Assembly (NCBI GenBank): GCA_017470605.1
Contig: JAFUYH010000037.1
Location: 1-58,649 of the forward strand
DNA: 58,649 nt
Direction: 5' to 3'
DNA from: Treponema sp.
GTDB taxonomy: Bacteria; Spirochaetota; Spirochaetia; Treponematales; Treponemataceae
Positions 17,464-29,600 of this stretch are shown here, piece after piece; the stretch's first letter is position 1; every line of letters begins with the position of its first letter. The position numbers and the translations under genes are program-made. The notes under the pieces are model-generated. The model was not told where the DNA came from, made no database searches, and saw only the letters and a program-made list of their open reading frames with translations.

Positions 17464-17545
17464 GGGGATGTTCAATAAAGTAAATGTCATTGCCGCACTT
17501 GGGCAAGTCCGAAAATGACACTTTTAAGGCTTATTGAACATCCCC
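17464..17545. repeat. nested inverted repeat, likely terminator
   Basis: Perfect 15-bp arms GGGGATGTTCAATAA (17464-17478) and its complement (17531-17545) enclose a second imperfect palindrome (TGTCATT...AATGACA, about 17487-17522) that resembles repeat family B. A CTCTTTT tract follows. It probably ends the sugar importer operon. The remaining sequence to 17688 is AT-rich and includes a near-palindrome around 17655-17673 and the aaaggtg ribosome-binding site of the giant gene. Confidence 0.7.
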
Positions 17546-17688
17546 TCTTTTATTTATATTTTGTTATTTAGTTTGTTCTTTTGTTGAATTTATACTGGAA
17601 ATTCCTTAAATTCATTATAGTTGTGATGATGGGCATTTTTTTGCCGATAATGAAATGTATTTTTATATAAAATACAAAAGGTGTTGCC

Positions 17689-20600
17689 ATGAAAAAGTCT
17701 AGAGTTTTTGGAATTTTATCTTCTGTTTTTGTTTTCTTATTCTTATTTTCAACTTGTGAAATTGGTTTGGGTGCTTCTGTAGATACAGAGGCTCCTGCTT
17801 TAAGCGTTACAATTCCTTCTGCAGAAAAGGTAACTGTTTTACGCGGTGATTTTCCTGTGCGCGGAAACTATAAGGATGATGGAAGCATTGCATCTGTGGA
17901 CATTGTTCTTAAACAGAATGATAAAACTGCAGGTGAATATCAGGCAGAAATAACACCAACTCCAAAAGTAGCAGGTGAAGGTACATGGTCAACTGTAATT
18001 TCACCTGATGAAGCAGGAATTCCAGATGGTTCTTATTCTGTAGAAATAACAATTTCAGATAAGGCTGGTCATAAAACATCATCAGTCAGTCAGATTGTTA
18101 TAGATAATACAGCACCAATTATTGTTTTAACACGTCCTTCTACAAAAGAAGGCTCTTCAAGTCCAGATACTTACGGACAGACTTTCTCTCTGGAAGGACA
18201 GGCAGCAGATGATAACAATGTAAGCCTTATAGAAGTTCAGATTTATAGTGATGCTGATTGTACAAACCTTGTACATACTGTTCCTCTTAAAAACGTTCCA
18301 AATTCCATTAATATGGATGTTGCAAAATTTGTAAAGGATGATGTAGAAAACGACTATTATAAAATTTACGGTTCTTCTACCACAGACGCTGGAGAAAAAC
18401 AGCTTTACTGCAAGATTATAGCCTACGATGGAGCAGAACATTATCCTGAAGACGGGTCAGAGCAGACTGATGAAGATAAAAAGGGTAACTCTACAGAAGA
18501 ATATTATCTATATAAAGACATATCTACTTCTATTTTACAGAATTATAAAATTACAGAAGTTTATGAGATGCTGAACGGAACTTATGCCGGTTCAGATTCT
18601 TCACGTGCGGCAGCAAGTTTAAACGTAAGGGAACTTCTGAATCAAAATGTAACTAAAAAAGGCTTTTTTGCCTTGAATCCAAAGAATAATCCAACTTTTT
18701 CTGTTACCGGGCAGAGTCCTCTTGCTATGGACGGTACAGATTTTACAGGTACTGCACATAATATTTCTAACGGGCAGAGTGTAGTTGTAGAAGTAAGTCC
18801 TGGTCTGGATGGTATTCTTCTGGATGAATCAAGCCTTAAAGTATATGCCCGCCTTTGTGACGCAAAGGGCGTAGAAAATACTTCCGCTGCAAAAATCTAC
18901 ATGCCGGTAAAAATGGCTGCAAGTGGTACTTCTTACCGTTTTACTGCAACAATAAATCTTTCTGACGGTTTTAAGATTGGCCAGAATTATGTTTTTGGTG
19001 TAGAAGGCTATGACCAGAGTGAAGCAAAAAATCCAATCCTCCCTTCCGGCAAAGCCTACGGCTTCCACATGGCCACTACAGGGAAGGCACCGACACTTGT
19101 GCTTACAAATCCTGCAAGCACAACAACATATATTGGAAAAAATAATGCAAAACAGACATTCAGTGGAAGCATAACCGTAGAAGCAGGAACTCCAGTTTTA
19201 ACAATTTATAATGGAAGTTCAGTTGTAAAACAATTTGAATTTACAGAATCACAGGCACAAGAAGTTGATGCCGGTCTGCAGTATTCATTTTCTTATGAAT
19301 ACACTGCCTTTGGCAATTCCAGTGCACAATATAACTTTAAGGTAGATGCAGTTCAGGATACCCTTAATACAAGTATTGAAAGAACAGTTGTATATGACAG
19401 GGATCCACCAGATGTAAACATTCTTAGTACATCACCTGTAGTAGATAATATTCTAAAGTATAAAGAAGATGATGAATCTGGAAATCCTGTTGAAGGAAAT
19501 AAATATCTTAACGGCAATGTTGACTTTACTGTAGCAGTAGTTGATGATTTTGACGTTGTAAATGCATCATCTGTTATATGGAACGTTTTGAAAGATGACA
19601 AAGTCATAAAATCAGCGGTTATTTCAAATCCTACACGTGAATCTTTTACCTTAAATACAACTGAATTTGATGAAGGTAATATTACATTAAAAATTGCTGC
19701 TGCAGATAGAGCCGGAAACTCTATTGAAGAATCTTATAATTATATAATTGACCAGAAAACAGATATTCCTGTAATACTGCCTGGAGATTCAGACAGTATT
19801 ACATTCTTAAATGATACTATTGCAAAATATAATGCACAGACAGGAACAAAAAAAGGTATTGCAACTGTAGGTTCTACTCTGGTATTTAAGCTTCATGATG
19901 ATGACGGATTAAAATCTATAACTATAAAGAATTCTAAAAATTCAATTAATTCTGATTCTGATACAGTTACTGAATGGGAAGATTATAGTCAAAAAGAAAG
20001 TGAGCGTTCAATCATAGAGCCTCATTCTTTATCAGGAACAGATACTACATTCTCTTATATGCTGCCAACAGATGGCGGTTATTACAAATTTAATGTAGTT
20101 GTTGAAGATAAAAATGGAACTAAGAATGAAAAAACTTTTGTATTAAATGTTACAAAAGCCGCTGCGGAAATTAAAACTGTAAGCCCAGACAGAAAATATG
20201 CAAAATCAGGTTTGAAAATAAAAAATGCAATTAAGATTGTTGAATCACAGGAACCATATATTATTACTAGAACAATAGGTTCCAATACAGAAAAATTTGA
20301 AAATCTTTCTAATTCAGCTTTTAGTGATGACGGCTTTATTGATGAAATTGATGTAAAAAGTCTGCTTCAAAATGGAGCAAATACAGTTTCTTACCATATT
20401 AAAGACGGCAATGAAAGGGATGGTAATACTCTGGATGTTATATTAACAAGAGATGATCTTGAACCGGAAAAAGTAGTAATAACTTCTCCTGCAGCTGGCA
20501 GAACAGGAAATAATTCCCTTACAGATATTTCGTTAACATTTGGCGGAACATTGAATGATAAAGACAGTGAAATAGAAAAACTATGGTATTATTTTGCAAA

Positions 20601-23600
20601 GTCATCTTCAGGAGAATTTACCCCTCCAGAGGACAGTAATTACCAGAAAATTGATGCCGCAAATGGAAGTTTTGGAATTCCAATGGTCTTTGATGAAAGA
20701 ACTGCAGAACCTGAAAGCGGACATCTTTGTGAAGGTAAATATACCCTTTACATAAAAGCAGAAGACAAGGCTGGAAATATTACTGCTAATCCTGTTTCTG
20801 TAAGATTTGATGTGGATAGAAACCCTCCTAAAATAAATGCGGCAACAATTACTGAAACTGCAAGCACGAAACTTTCTGGTAACGTTTATTACTTTAATGG
20901 AGCACTTACAGGAAGTGCCAGTGCAAGCGATACTGCTGGAAGTGCTGATATAACTATTAAATTAGGAAATGAAGAAAAAACTGCTGATTGGAATGGAAGT
21001 ACATGGACTCTAGGGGCAGACCAATTTAAAGATAATGAATTGCAGACTTTGACTATTATTGCAACAGACAGTGTAGGCAAGACTGCAGACAAAGCATTTT
21101 CTATTTATAAGGATGTTACAGGTCCTAGTGTAACTCCTACAAATCCAGGAACTGTATTTGCAGTGCCAACAATAAATGGTTCTGTTACAGATAATAATGG
21201 GGTAGGTGTTGCAAGTATTCTTTGGAGCAACAACGGAACAGATTACAGTCCTGTTTCATCTTATACAGGTGGACGAAATGACTGGTCATACAAATTTACT
21301 TCTGAAGAATTTGGAAATGCCGAAGGTGAAAGAACTTATTACTTTAAGGCGAAAGATGCTCTTGGAAATGAAGGAAGCGTTCTGTCTGTAACATTTAATT
21401 ATGATGCAAATATTCCGGAAGTAATAATAGGCGGTTCGTACACAGAAAATAAACAGTATTATGCAAAAAGCGGATTTACTCTTGAAGGAAAAGCATGGGA
21501 TACAAACCTTTTAAGCGAAGTTATAATTACTCAAAATGGAAGTCCTGTTAGTGATGTTAATCTGACGGGAGCAGAATCAGGGAAATCTTCTGAAAATGCG
21601 GCAACCTGGTCTAAGACATTTACAACAGGTACAAGTACGGGGGGGGCATTGGCTGACGGTGCTTATACATTCAAAATAAGTGCCAAAGATTCTGCAGATC
21701 GTTCTTCTCAGGAAATATCTAGAAATATAATTGTAGATACTGTAGCTCCTGTTGTTACATTAACAGGCTTGCCTGGAAAACAAGATACAAAGAATAAAGG
21801 ATATACATTTACAGGAAGTGCTTCTGATGCAACTTCTGGTGTAAAAGAAGTAAAACTTACAATTTCAAATGGAACAGAAACTCACACAGTTACCGTAGAT
21901 GGAACAACAAGATGGTCATATACTCTTGATTGTGCTTCTGAAGAATGGAAAGATATCTTTGGAGAAAATGGCGACGGTCAAGGTGTAAAATATGTTTATG
22001 TTTCTGCAACAGATGAAGCAGGCCTTTCTAGTACAGGTTTTACTTATACAAAAGATTCAACATCTTATAATGATAATGATAAAAAACTAAGTTTCATTTA
22101 TGATACAGCAGACCCTGTTCTTAGTATAAATGAGTCTGGCTTTATAGAATATATGCCAGCATCAGGACTTACTGTAAGTGGAAGTGCAACAGATACTTAC
22201 CCTAATGGAGCTTTAACACTTACAATTACTGAAAAAAAAGATGGAAATGAAACTGCTGAAAGTAAAAATGCTGAAAAGAATAGAGTGACAATAGGTTCTG
22301 ATGGCAGTTTTACAAAGACATTGCCGCTTTCAGGTTCTGTTTCATCAGATTGTAAATATACATATCAGTTTGTTTTAAAAGATGTTGTTGGAAATACAGT
22401 ATATTCAAAAGAGTTTAATACAACAGTAGATAGAACTGCTCCAACAGTCACAATCACAACGCCTAAAGAAGATTCAACAAAAACTGGTATTAACGCAATA
22501 GAAGAAGCCTCTTATAAATTTGAAGGAGGGGTTACAGAAGAAAACAGTCTTTCTGGAATTTATTATGCAATTAAAAAGAAAAATGACAGTGCTCCAGCGG
22601 CAGTTTCTGCTGGTATAGATGCTTTGGATTCTTCTAAATGGACAGAAAATGGCTTTACTGGTGCAAATGCAGGAACTGCCAGCTGGAATTTCTACCAGCA
22701 GTTTAATAGTGGAACAACAGATGAAAGTGGAAAACTTTCTGAAGGACAAGACTATACATTGTATGTATATGCAGTAGACAAAGCAGGAAATGTTTCTACA
22801 CAGCAATCTCGAAAGTTTGACGTAGACTTGTCTGCTCCTGCAGTTACTTCTTCTGTTACAAAGAATACATATAATTCTACGGATCTTAGCTCAAATAGTG
22901 GAAGTTTTGATGTTACAGGAACTGCTTCTGATACATACGGTCTTGCTTCTGTAATAGTTCATGCTAAAAAATCAGATGGAACTGAAAAAACTCTTACAGT
23001 TACACTTAATAGTGATAATTGGTCGCAGACCTTTATTTTCGGTTCATCTGCCAATACAAATGCGGAAAATTATCTTGCAGAAGGAAAGTACGAAATTTGG
23101 GCTGTTGCAACAGATTTTGTTGGCAAGTCTACACTATCTGATAAACTTCAGGTAACAATTGACTATACGGCACCTGAGATTGATGAAAGTAGTCTTCTTT
23201 TGAATAAACAACCATTTAAAGCAGATAACTGGTATGAATCAAAAACAATTCCTCTTTCTATTTCTGTAAATGATGGAACTGGTTCTGGAATTTCTATGGT
23301 TGAGGTAACTTCTAAGCCAGAAAATGCTGATGCTGCTTGGACTGTAGAAACAGCTCCAGATGAGGATTGGTCTCCTCTTTCTCTGTTGAATGGTTCTTAT
23401 ATGGGAACAACTCAGTTATATGGTTCTGATGGAGAAAAATCTTTCTATATTCGAGCCACAGATATTGCAGGAAACCCTGCCACAATAAAAGAAATTTCTA
23501 TAAAAATAGACTCTTCCGCTCCAGAGTTAGATTTGTATAAATACCAAATTGGCAACGGAGCACTTTCTTCAAATGCGATAGCCTTTATAAATGGTGAAGC

Positions 23601-26600
23601 AATCCTTACTGTTTACGGAACATATTCAGATTCTCAAAGTGGTGTACAAGAACTGAAATTCACAGGGACAAAGAACGATGCTCAGCCAACCGTAACATAT
23701 TCTACAAAGACAGTTACTGACTCTATTGATGATGATTATGAAGAATTTGCAGAAGAAAATAAAACAAATATAAAATCTTGGAAGGCCGTATTTACAAACG
23801 GTGATTCTGGCATTATCACAACTGGCGACCTAAAAGTAACCGGCTATAATAATTCTGGTACAAGGGGCTTACAGACAGAAAAGAAACTTTTTACCCTTAA
23901 TCGTGATATAACACCTCCAACGCTGAGTAACTTAAACATTACAGGCAGCTCTACAAAGTATTCAGTTTATAAGACAGCTGATAATTCCTACTATGTAAAT
24001 AATACAGACGGCAAATTCACAATTACAGGACTTGCAGAAGACCCTGTACCTCAAAACGGTCAGGCTTCTGGTGTGGCAAAGGTTGAATTAACAATAAGCG
24101 GCCTTGCAGCAGATAAGCAGCCAGCTTCGTCTTCTACCGCATACTTTAAGGATTTGGATCTTACTTCTTTATCTGGCGATTCAGTGCTTGCAACTTTGAC
24201 TGTAACCGATAATGCAGGAAACTCTTCTTCAACAAGTCTTACAATTAATTTTGATGTTACAGGTCCTGTCGGCAAACACGAAATTGATAACAAAGGTAAA
24301 GATTTATACTTCCGCTTTGGAGAACAAAACCGTGCAGATGATGACGGAAAGTCAGGCAGTACATGGACTCCTTCTTATGATGCTGCTTTAGATGATGATG
24401 TAGGCGGAAAATATTCTCCTGATACTTATGGTAATCTTGGAACATTAAAAATCCGCGGTAAATTTGATGATTCTGGAAGCGGACTTGCTTTAATTTATTA
24501 CAAACTCTTTACAACAGAACCTTCAGAAAATGACCTTAATCAGTTCTTGAGCAATTATAAGTCTGAAAATAATGGATATTTCTCTCCACTTTCTGCAAAT
24601 GAAACAAGACGTGTATTCTATACCAACGAATCTGGAGTAAAAACTTATATAGAAGTTGAAAGTTCTTATAAAACAACAATAGCAGGCTTGTCAGAAGGAC
24701 AGAACTATCTTGTTCTGCTGGCAGTTGATAATGTAGGTAATGCAAAAATAGATGAAGTCAAAATAGATGAGTCTACATATAAAAATTACAGAATAAATGT
24801 AGACCAGACTCTTCCTGTTGTTTCTGCAGATTCCAGCGAGGTAATTTATACCAATGCAGAGACCAACGAAACTGTTTCTGGAACCTACATTGATGACGCC
24901 GCCTGGCTCAAAAAACTTACTATAAACATTGGTTCAAATGCCATACCTGCCTCTTCAACTTCAGACGCAATTGCCAATGTTTCTATAACTAAAGATGGAA
25001 CTTCGTTTACATCAGATGACTTAAAAGGTGAAAAATATTCATATTTAAAGAAAGGTTCTAGAATTAAAATTGATGACAATTATTATTACGTAACAGATGT
25101 TTCTGCCCTTTCAACAAGCGGTCAAATTTCATTTACGCCAGTTTTTGCAAGTGAAACAGGTTCTTATTCAGTATACTTTGGTTCTGGAACATGGTCTGCT
25201 GTAATTCCTGCCGATACTCTGAAAACTTATGCAGATAATGGACGTTCGGTAACGGTTTCTGCCGTTGCAACAGACAATGCAGGAAGCGGCAACACAACAA
25301 CGGAACCTTCTGTGGCAACAATTGTTGTAGACAGAACTTATCCAGAAGTAACAATTGATTCTATTAATTCTATAATAAACAAAGATGTAAAGTTCACTGT
25401 AAATGCAAGCGACAGAAACCCTCTGTCTGCCATAACTTTACAGTACAAAAAGAAGTCTGAATCAGATACAGCTTGGAAAACCTATGCTTCAATTACTTCA
25501 GACTCAGAAACCTTAAATAATCCGCATAAGTGGGAAATTACTGTAGACACAGCAGATTCTACAAAATTTGATGATGACACAGATTATGACTTCCGTGCTT
25601 ATGCAAAAGACCTTGCCGGCAATGAAGGAAATGCAGGTACCAGCCGAACCGCTTCTGCCTATTCAAGTTCTAAAGTTCGTTCCGCAAAAGTTTCCCAGGA
25701 CAGCGACAGGCCAGTTATCAAGATTACAGATTTAACATTGCCAGCAACAGCAGGTTTAACAATAGCTTGCCCTGTTACAGATTTAAGCTTTACAATTTCT
25801 GATGATGACGGAGCAATCACTGCTGAAAATGTTTCTTATCAATTGACAGCAATAACAAATGGTAATGTAACAGAGCCTGCAGACTCTGGCTGGATAGATA
25901 GTGAAAATGCAGAAAACAAACTTACCTATACAAACGGTTCTTTTGTTTTGAAGAACTTAACCCAAGGAGAACAGGCTCTTTGGTTCAAGATAATAGATAG
26001 TATTGGTACAACCTTTGCTTCTGATAATTCTTCTGAGTCAAAGCTTACATCTCCAAGGATTACAGACAGTTCTGCAAATAATACTGTATATTCAGCTAAT
26101 ACGGCATTAAAACTTAAGGTAGATACACAGGCTCCAGAAATTTCAGATTTGAAATTCCTTAGAGTAAGTTCAAGTGCTTCTTATTCAAGTACAGATTGGA
26201 ATGAAGAGTCAAAACTTAGTTCGCAGGTATTTGGAGGTCCTGATTCTAATTATCAGAATAAATTTAAGTTAAGTCTTTATGCTTATGATGCAAATACTGT
26301 AACTTCTGTAAAACTGACTGTTCCTTCTTCTGATGGTGATGTAAGCGGGGCTGTCTATGAATATGAATTCACAAAGGCAGAAACAACTGTTGACGGTCTT
26401 ACCTCTGCAAAAAATGTGAACGGAAATAATTATGATTTATGGGTATCTCCAGAAATTTCTGTTGAAAAGTTTGTTTCTTCTTCACGAACAGGTGTAATAG
26501 AAGTTACAGAAGGAGTAAAGCCTAGAACAGTAAATGTAACATTAAATATAGACAATACACCACCTCATTTAGGAAAGAATTTCACACCAACTGCTACCGA

Positions 26601-29600
26601 ACCTGTAGTAGGAGAAGTAAAAGTTCGTGGTGAAGTTGCAGATAATGATGGCGGTAGTGGATTCAGCAGCACCGGATTAAAATATTATATTCCAAAGAGT
26701 TCGGAAACAAATGCTTCATCTGTTGCAGATTCTAACTGGACTGAACCTACATCTCCGGGTTCTTCAACATGGCAGATAGTTTTATCAGATTTAAATTCTT
26801 TGCTAATTTATGATTCAGAAAATGAAACTGTATCTGATGACTATAAAAACTATGGAAATGATCTTGATGGTCTTTATAGCATTCCTATCTGGTTTAGATT
26901 AGAAGATAAAGCTGGTAATGTCGGCTATGACACAAGTTCTGTTAAGATTCTGTACAATCCTAATGCAGATAAGCCAATGGTTGCCATTACAGAGCCTGTT
27001 CATGACACTCCTGCAGATAACCCGACTTATGTAATTGCGGGTGGAAAATTCAAGATTCGCGGTTCTGCAAAAGATAATGTAGGAATTAACGGCGTATACT
27101 TACAGTTTGATATGGACGGTGACGGCATTTACGAAAATGGAAATGGAATTACAGGAGCACCTACATTAAACCTTGTTAATATACCAAACAAAAAGACCAA
27201 TGGCGTACAGGAAAGGGGTGTTCTTGCAAGTGGAACAGATAACTGGTCTTATGACTTTGATGCTATAAGTCTTACAGATAACATTACAATGAAAGTAAGG
27301 GCTATTTCTGTAGATAGAGGTCATGATACTGATAAGAATCTTTATAGTTCATGGACTCCTGTTTTGAATATCATAATAGAAAATGTAAAACCGCAATTCT
27401 CTGAACCTGAACTTAGAAAATATAGTTCTGCATTTACAGAAGGAGCAACCGCAGCTGCAACAACAAGTGCCGCAGATAATTATATTGCTCAAAAGAACTA
27501 CCAGAAAAATATGTATATAAAAGAATCAAATACAGAAGGTTCTGAACACTGGTATGTTTATGGTGAAATTTTTGTTAAGAGCGAAAACTATATAACAGAA
27601 GTTTCTACTACAGGCTCAAATATAGGTTCTTGGAAAGGTGCTGCAGGTACAAAAACTTCACAAGATGGTATTATTTCCTGGTCAGATAATGCTGGTGTAA
27701 CTCAAAAATATTTAATTCCTATTGAGCGTGTTAATACAAATTCATGGGAAACAACTGTTACGGCAAAAGGCAAGAATACAACCGATTCAAAGAATGAAAA
27801 TGAATACACATTAAATATTACAATAGACAATAACGCCCCTATTTTTAGCGATAAAAATGCTGCCGCTGATATTGCAAGCCTAGGAGAAATAAAACTTTAC
27901 AAAGACAGCTATGGTGGAAAAGTCCTTCTTCCTAATTCAACAGGAGAAAATGCTCTTTATAATAAAAATGCACTTGTTACAATTACTGGAAAAGTTGAAG
28001 AAGACGGAAGTGGATTTGAAAAACTTGCTTTCTTCTTTAAACGTGGTGACAAAATCTACAGTGTAAAGGAAAATTATAATTGCACTTTTGAAACCAATTC
28101 TGACGGCTTGCCTGTATTAAAAGGTACCGCAGTCGTCAATACAGACGGAATCAGAGCTGATTCATACAAAGTTGAAGTAAGCGGAATATCTGCAAATAAG
28201 AACATTCGCAAAGGTGGCCTTGTAAAAATTGGAGGCGTTTACAGAAAGATAACAGATAAAACAGGTGATGTTGTTACTTTTGACACAGAATGTAAGACTT
28301 CATTTACAGATGTAGAATTTGTCTATGCTATGGTGGTTGATTCTTCTAAGGAAAATTTAAAACAAGATTATAGCATAGGTGATGATGACGGAGACGGAAT
28401 GTATGAAAACTTCAGTAATGTAGGTAATTACTACACTTGGGAAGTTGCCGTTGATTCCAAAAATATTCCAGACGGCCCAATTGAAATCGGCTGTGTTGTT
28501 TTTGATAATGCTGGAAATATAACAGCTGGAAATACAAAAACTTATATCAGCAATAATCCTCCTCGTATTACAAGTGTAATGCTTGGTACAGACTTGAATG
28601 CAGATACAAAATACGATTTAAGTTCTGAATTTGATACATTCTATTATAGTCAGTCTGACAATGGCATTGCAAATAAGAAAACAGGAACTGATATTTGGAA
28701 TCTTGATGCTAAGAAAAATAATGGAGAATATTGGACTGCAAAGAAAGACCTTGTTGTAATTCCAGAATTTGTTGGTGGTAATGGAAGTATTTATTATACA
28801 TATTCCAAGAAAACAGGAAGTGCAGGTGCAAAACTGACCGTTGCTGAAAATCTTGTAGAAAGTGATTCGGCTAAATTGATAACTGCACATAACTCGTTTA
28901 TAGGGGAACTTCCTGCTGCCGAAGAAGGTAACACTAATGGCGCTCTCGTTTTAGTAAATGGAGATACAGATACTCTTGGCTATATTTCAACAACAGGTGA
29001 TTATGAAAAAGGTTCTAATGACGGTCTAAATGTTTACAGATTCAGCTTCTGGGATTCTACAGCAGGCTGTACTGTTGGAACAGATTCTCAGTGGTCTCTG
29101 GTAAATATTACAATGAAGCAGGATTTATCAGACGGAACCGCCCCAACAGGCGAAATTATACCATTCTATTGGAAAAGTAAGGCAGATAATGACAATTCTG
29201 TGCAGTGGGATAGTAGCGGAAAAGCTCTTGGACACATAGAACTTCCATCAGATTTGCCTAATGGAACATTTAAAGATGATAGCGGAGAATACGACCGTGA
29301 CCCTAAAGTTTCCGGTAAGATTGAGGTTGAAGGAACTGCTTATGATGAAACAATGCTCAAGACAATAACAGTTACTTTTGATAACAAGAGCGTTAAGGCA
29401 ACATATTCATCTTCTACAGGCTGGACTTACGCAACAAATTCAGATGATTTCAAACTGACCGTTACAGATGCCAATGGCCCAACTCAGGAAGGTCACTCTG
29501 TAACATGGCTCTACGAAGTTGATACTTCAAAAGCCAGTGCCGTAGCCGCAACCGACCGTGTTATTAAGGTAGAAGTAACAGATGCAAGTTCCGCCAACTC

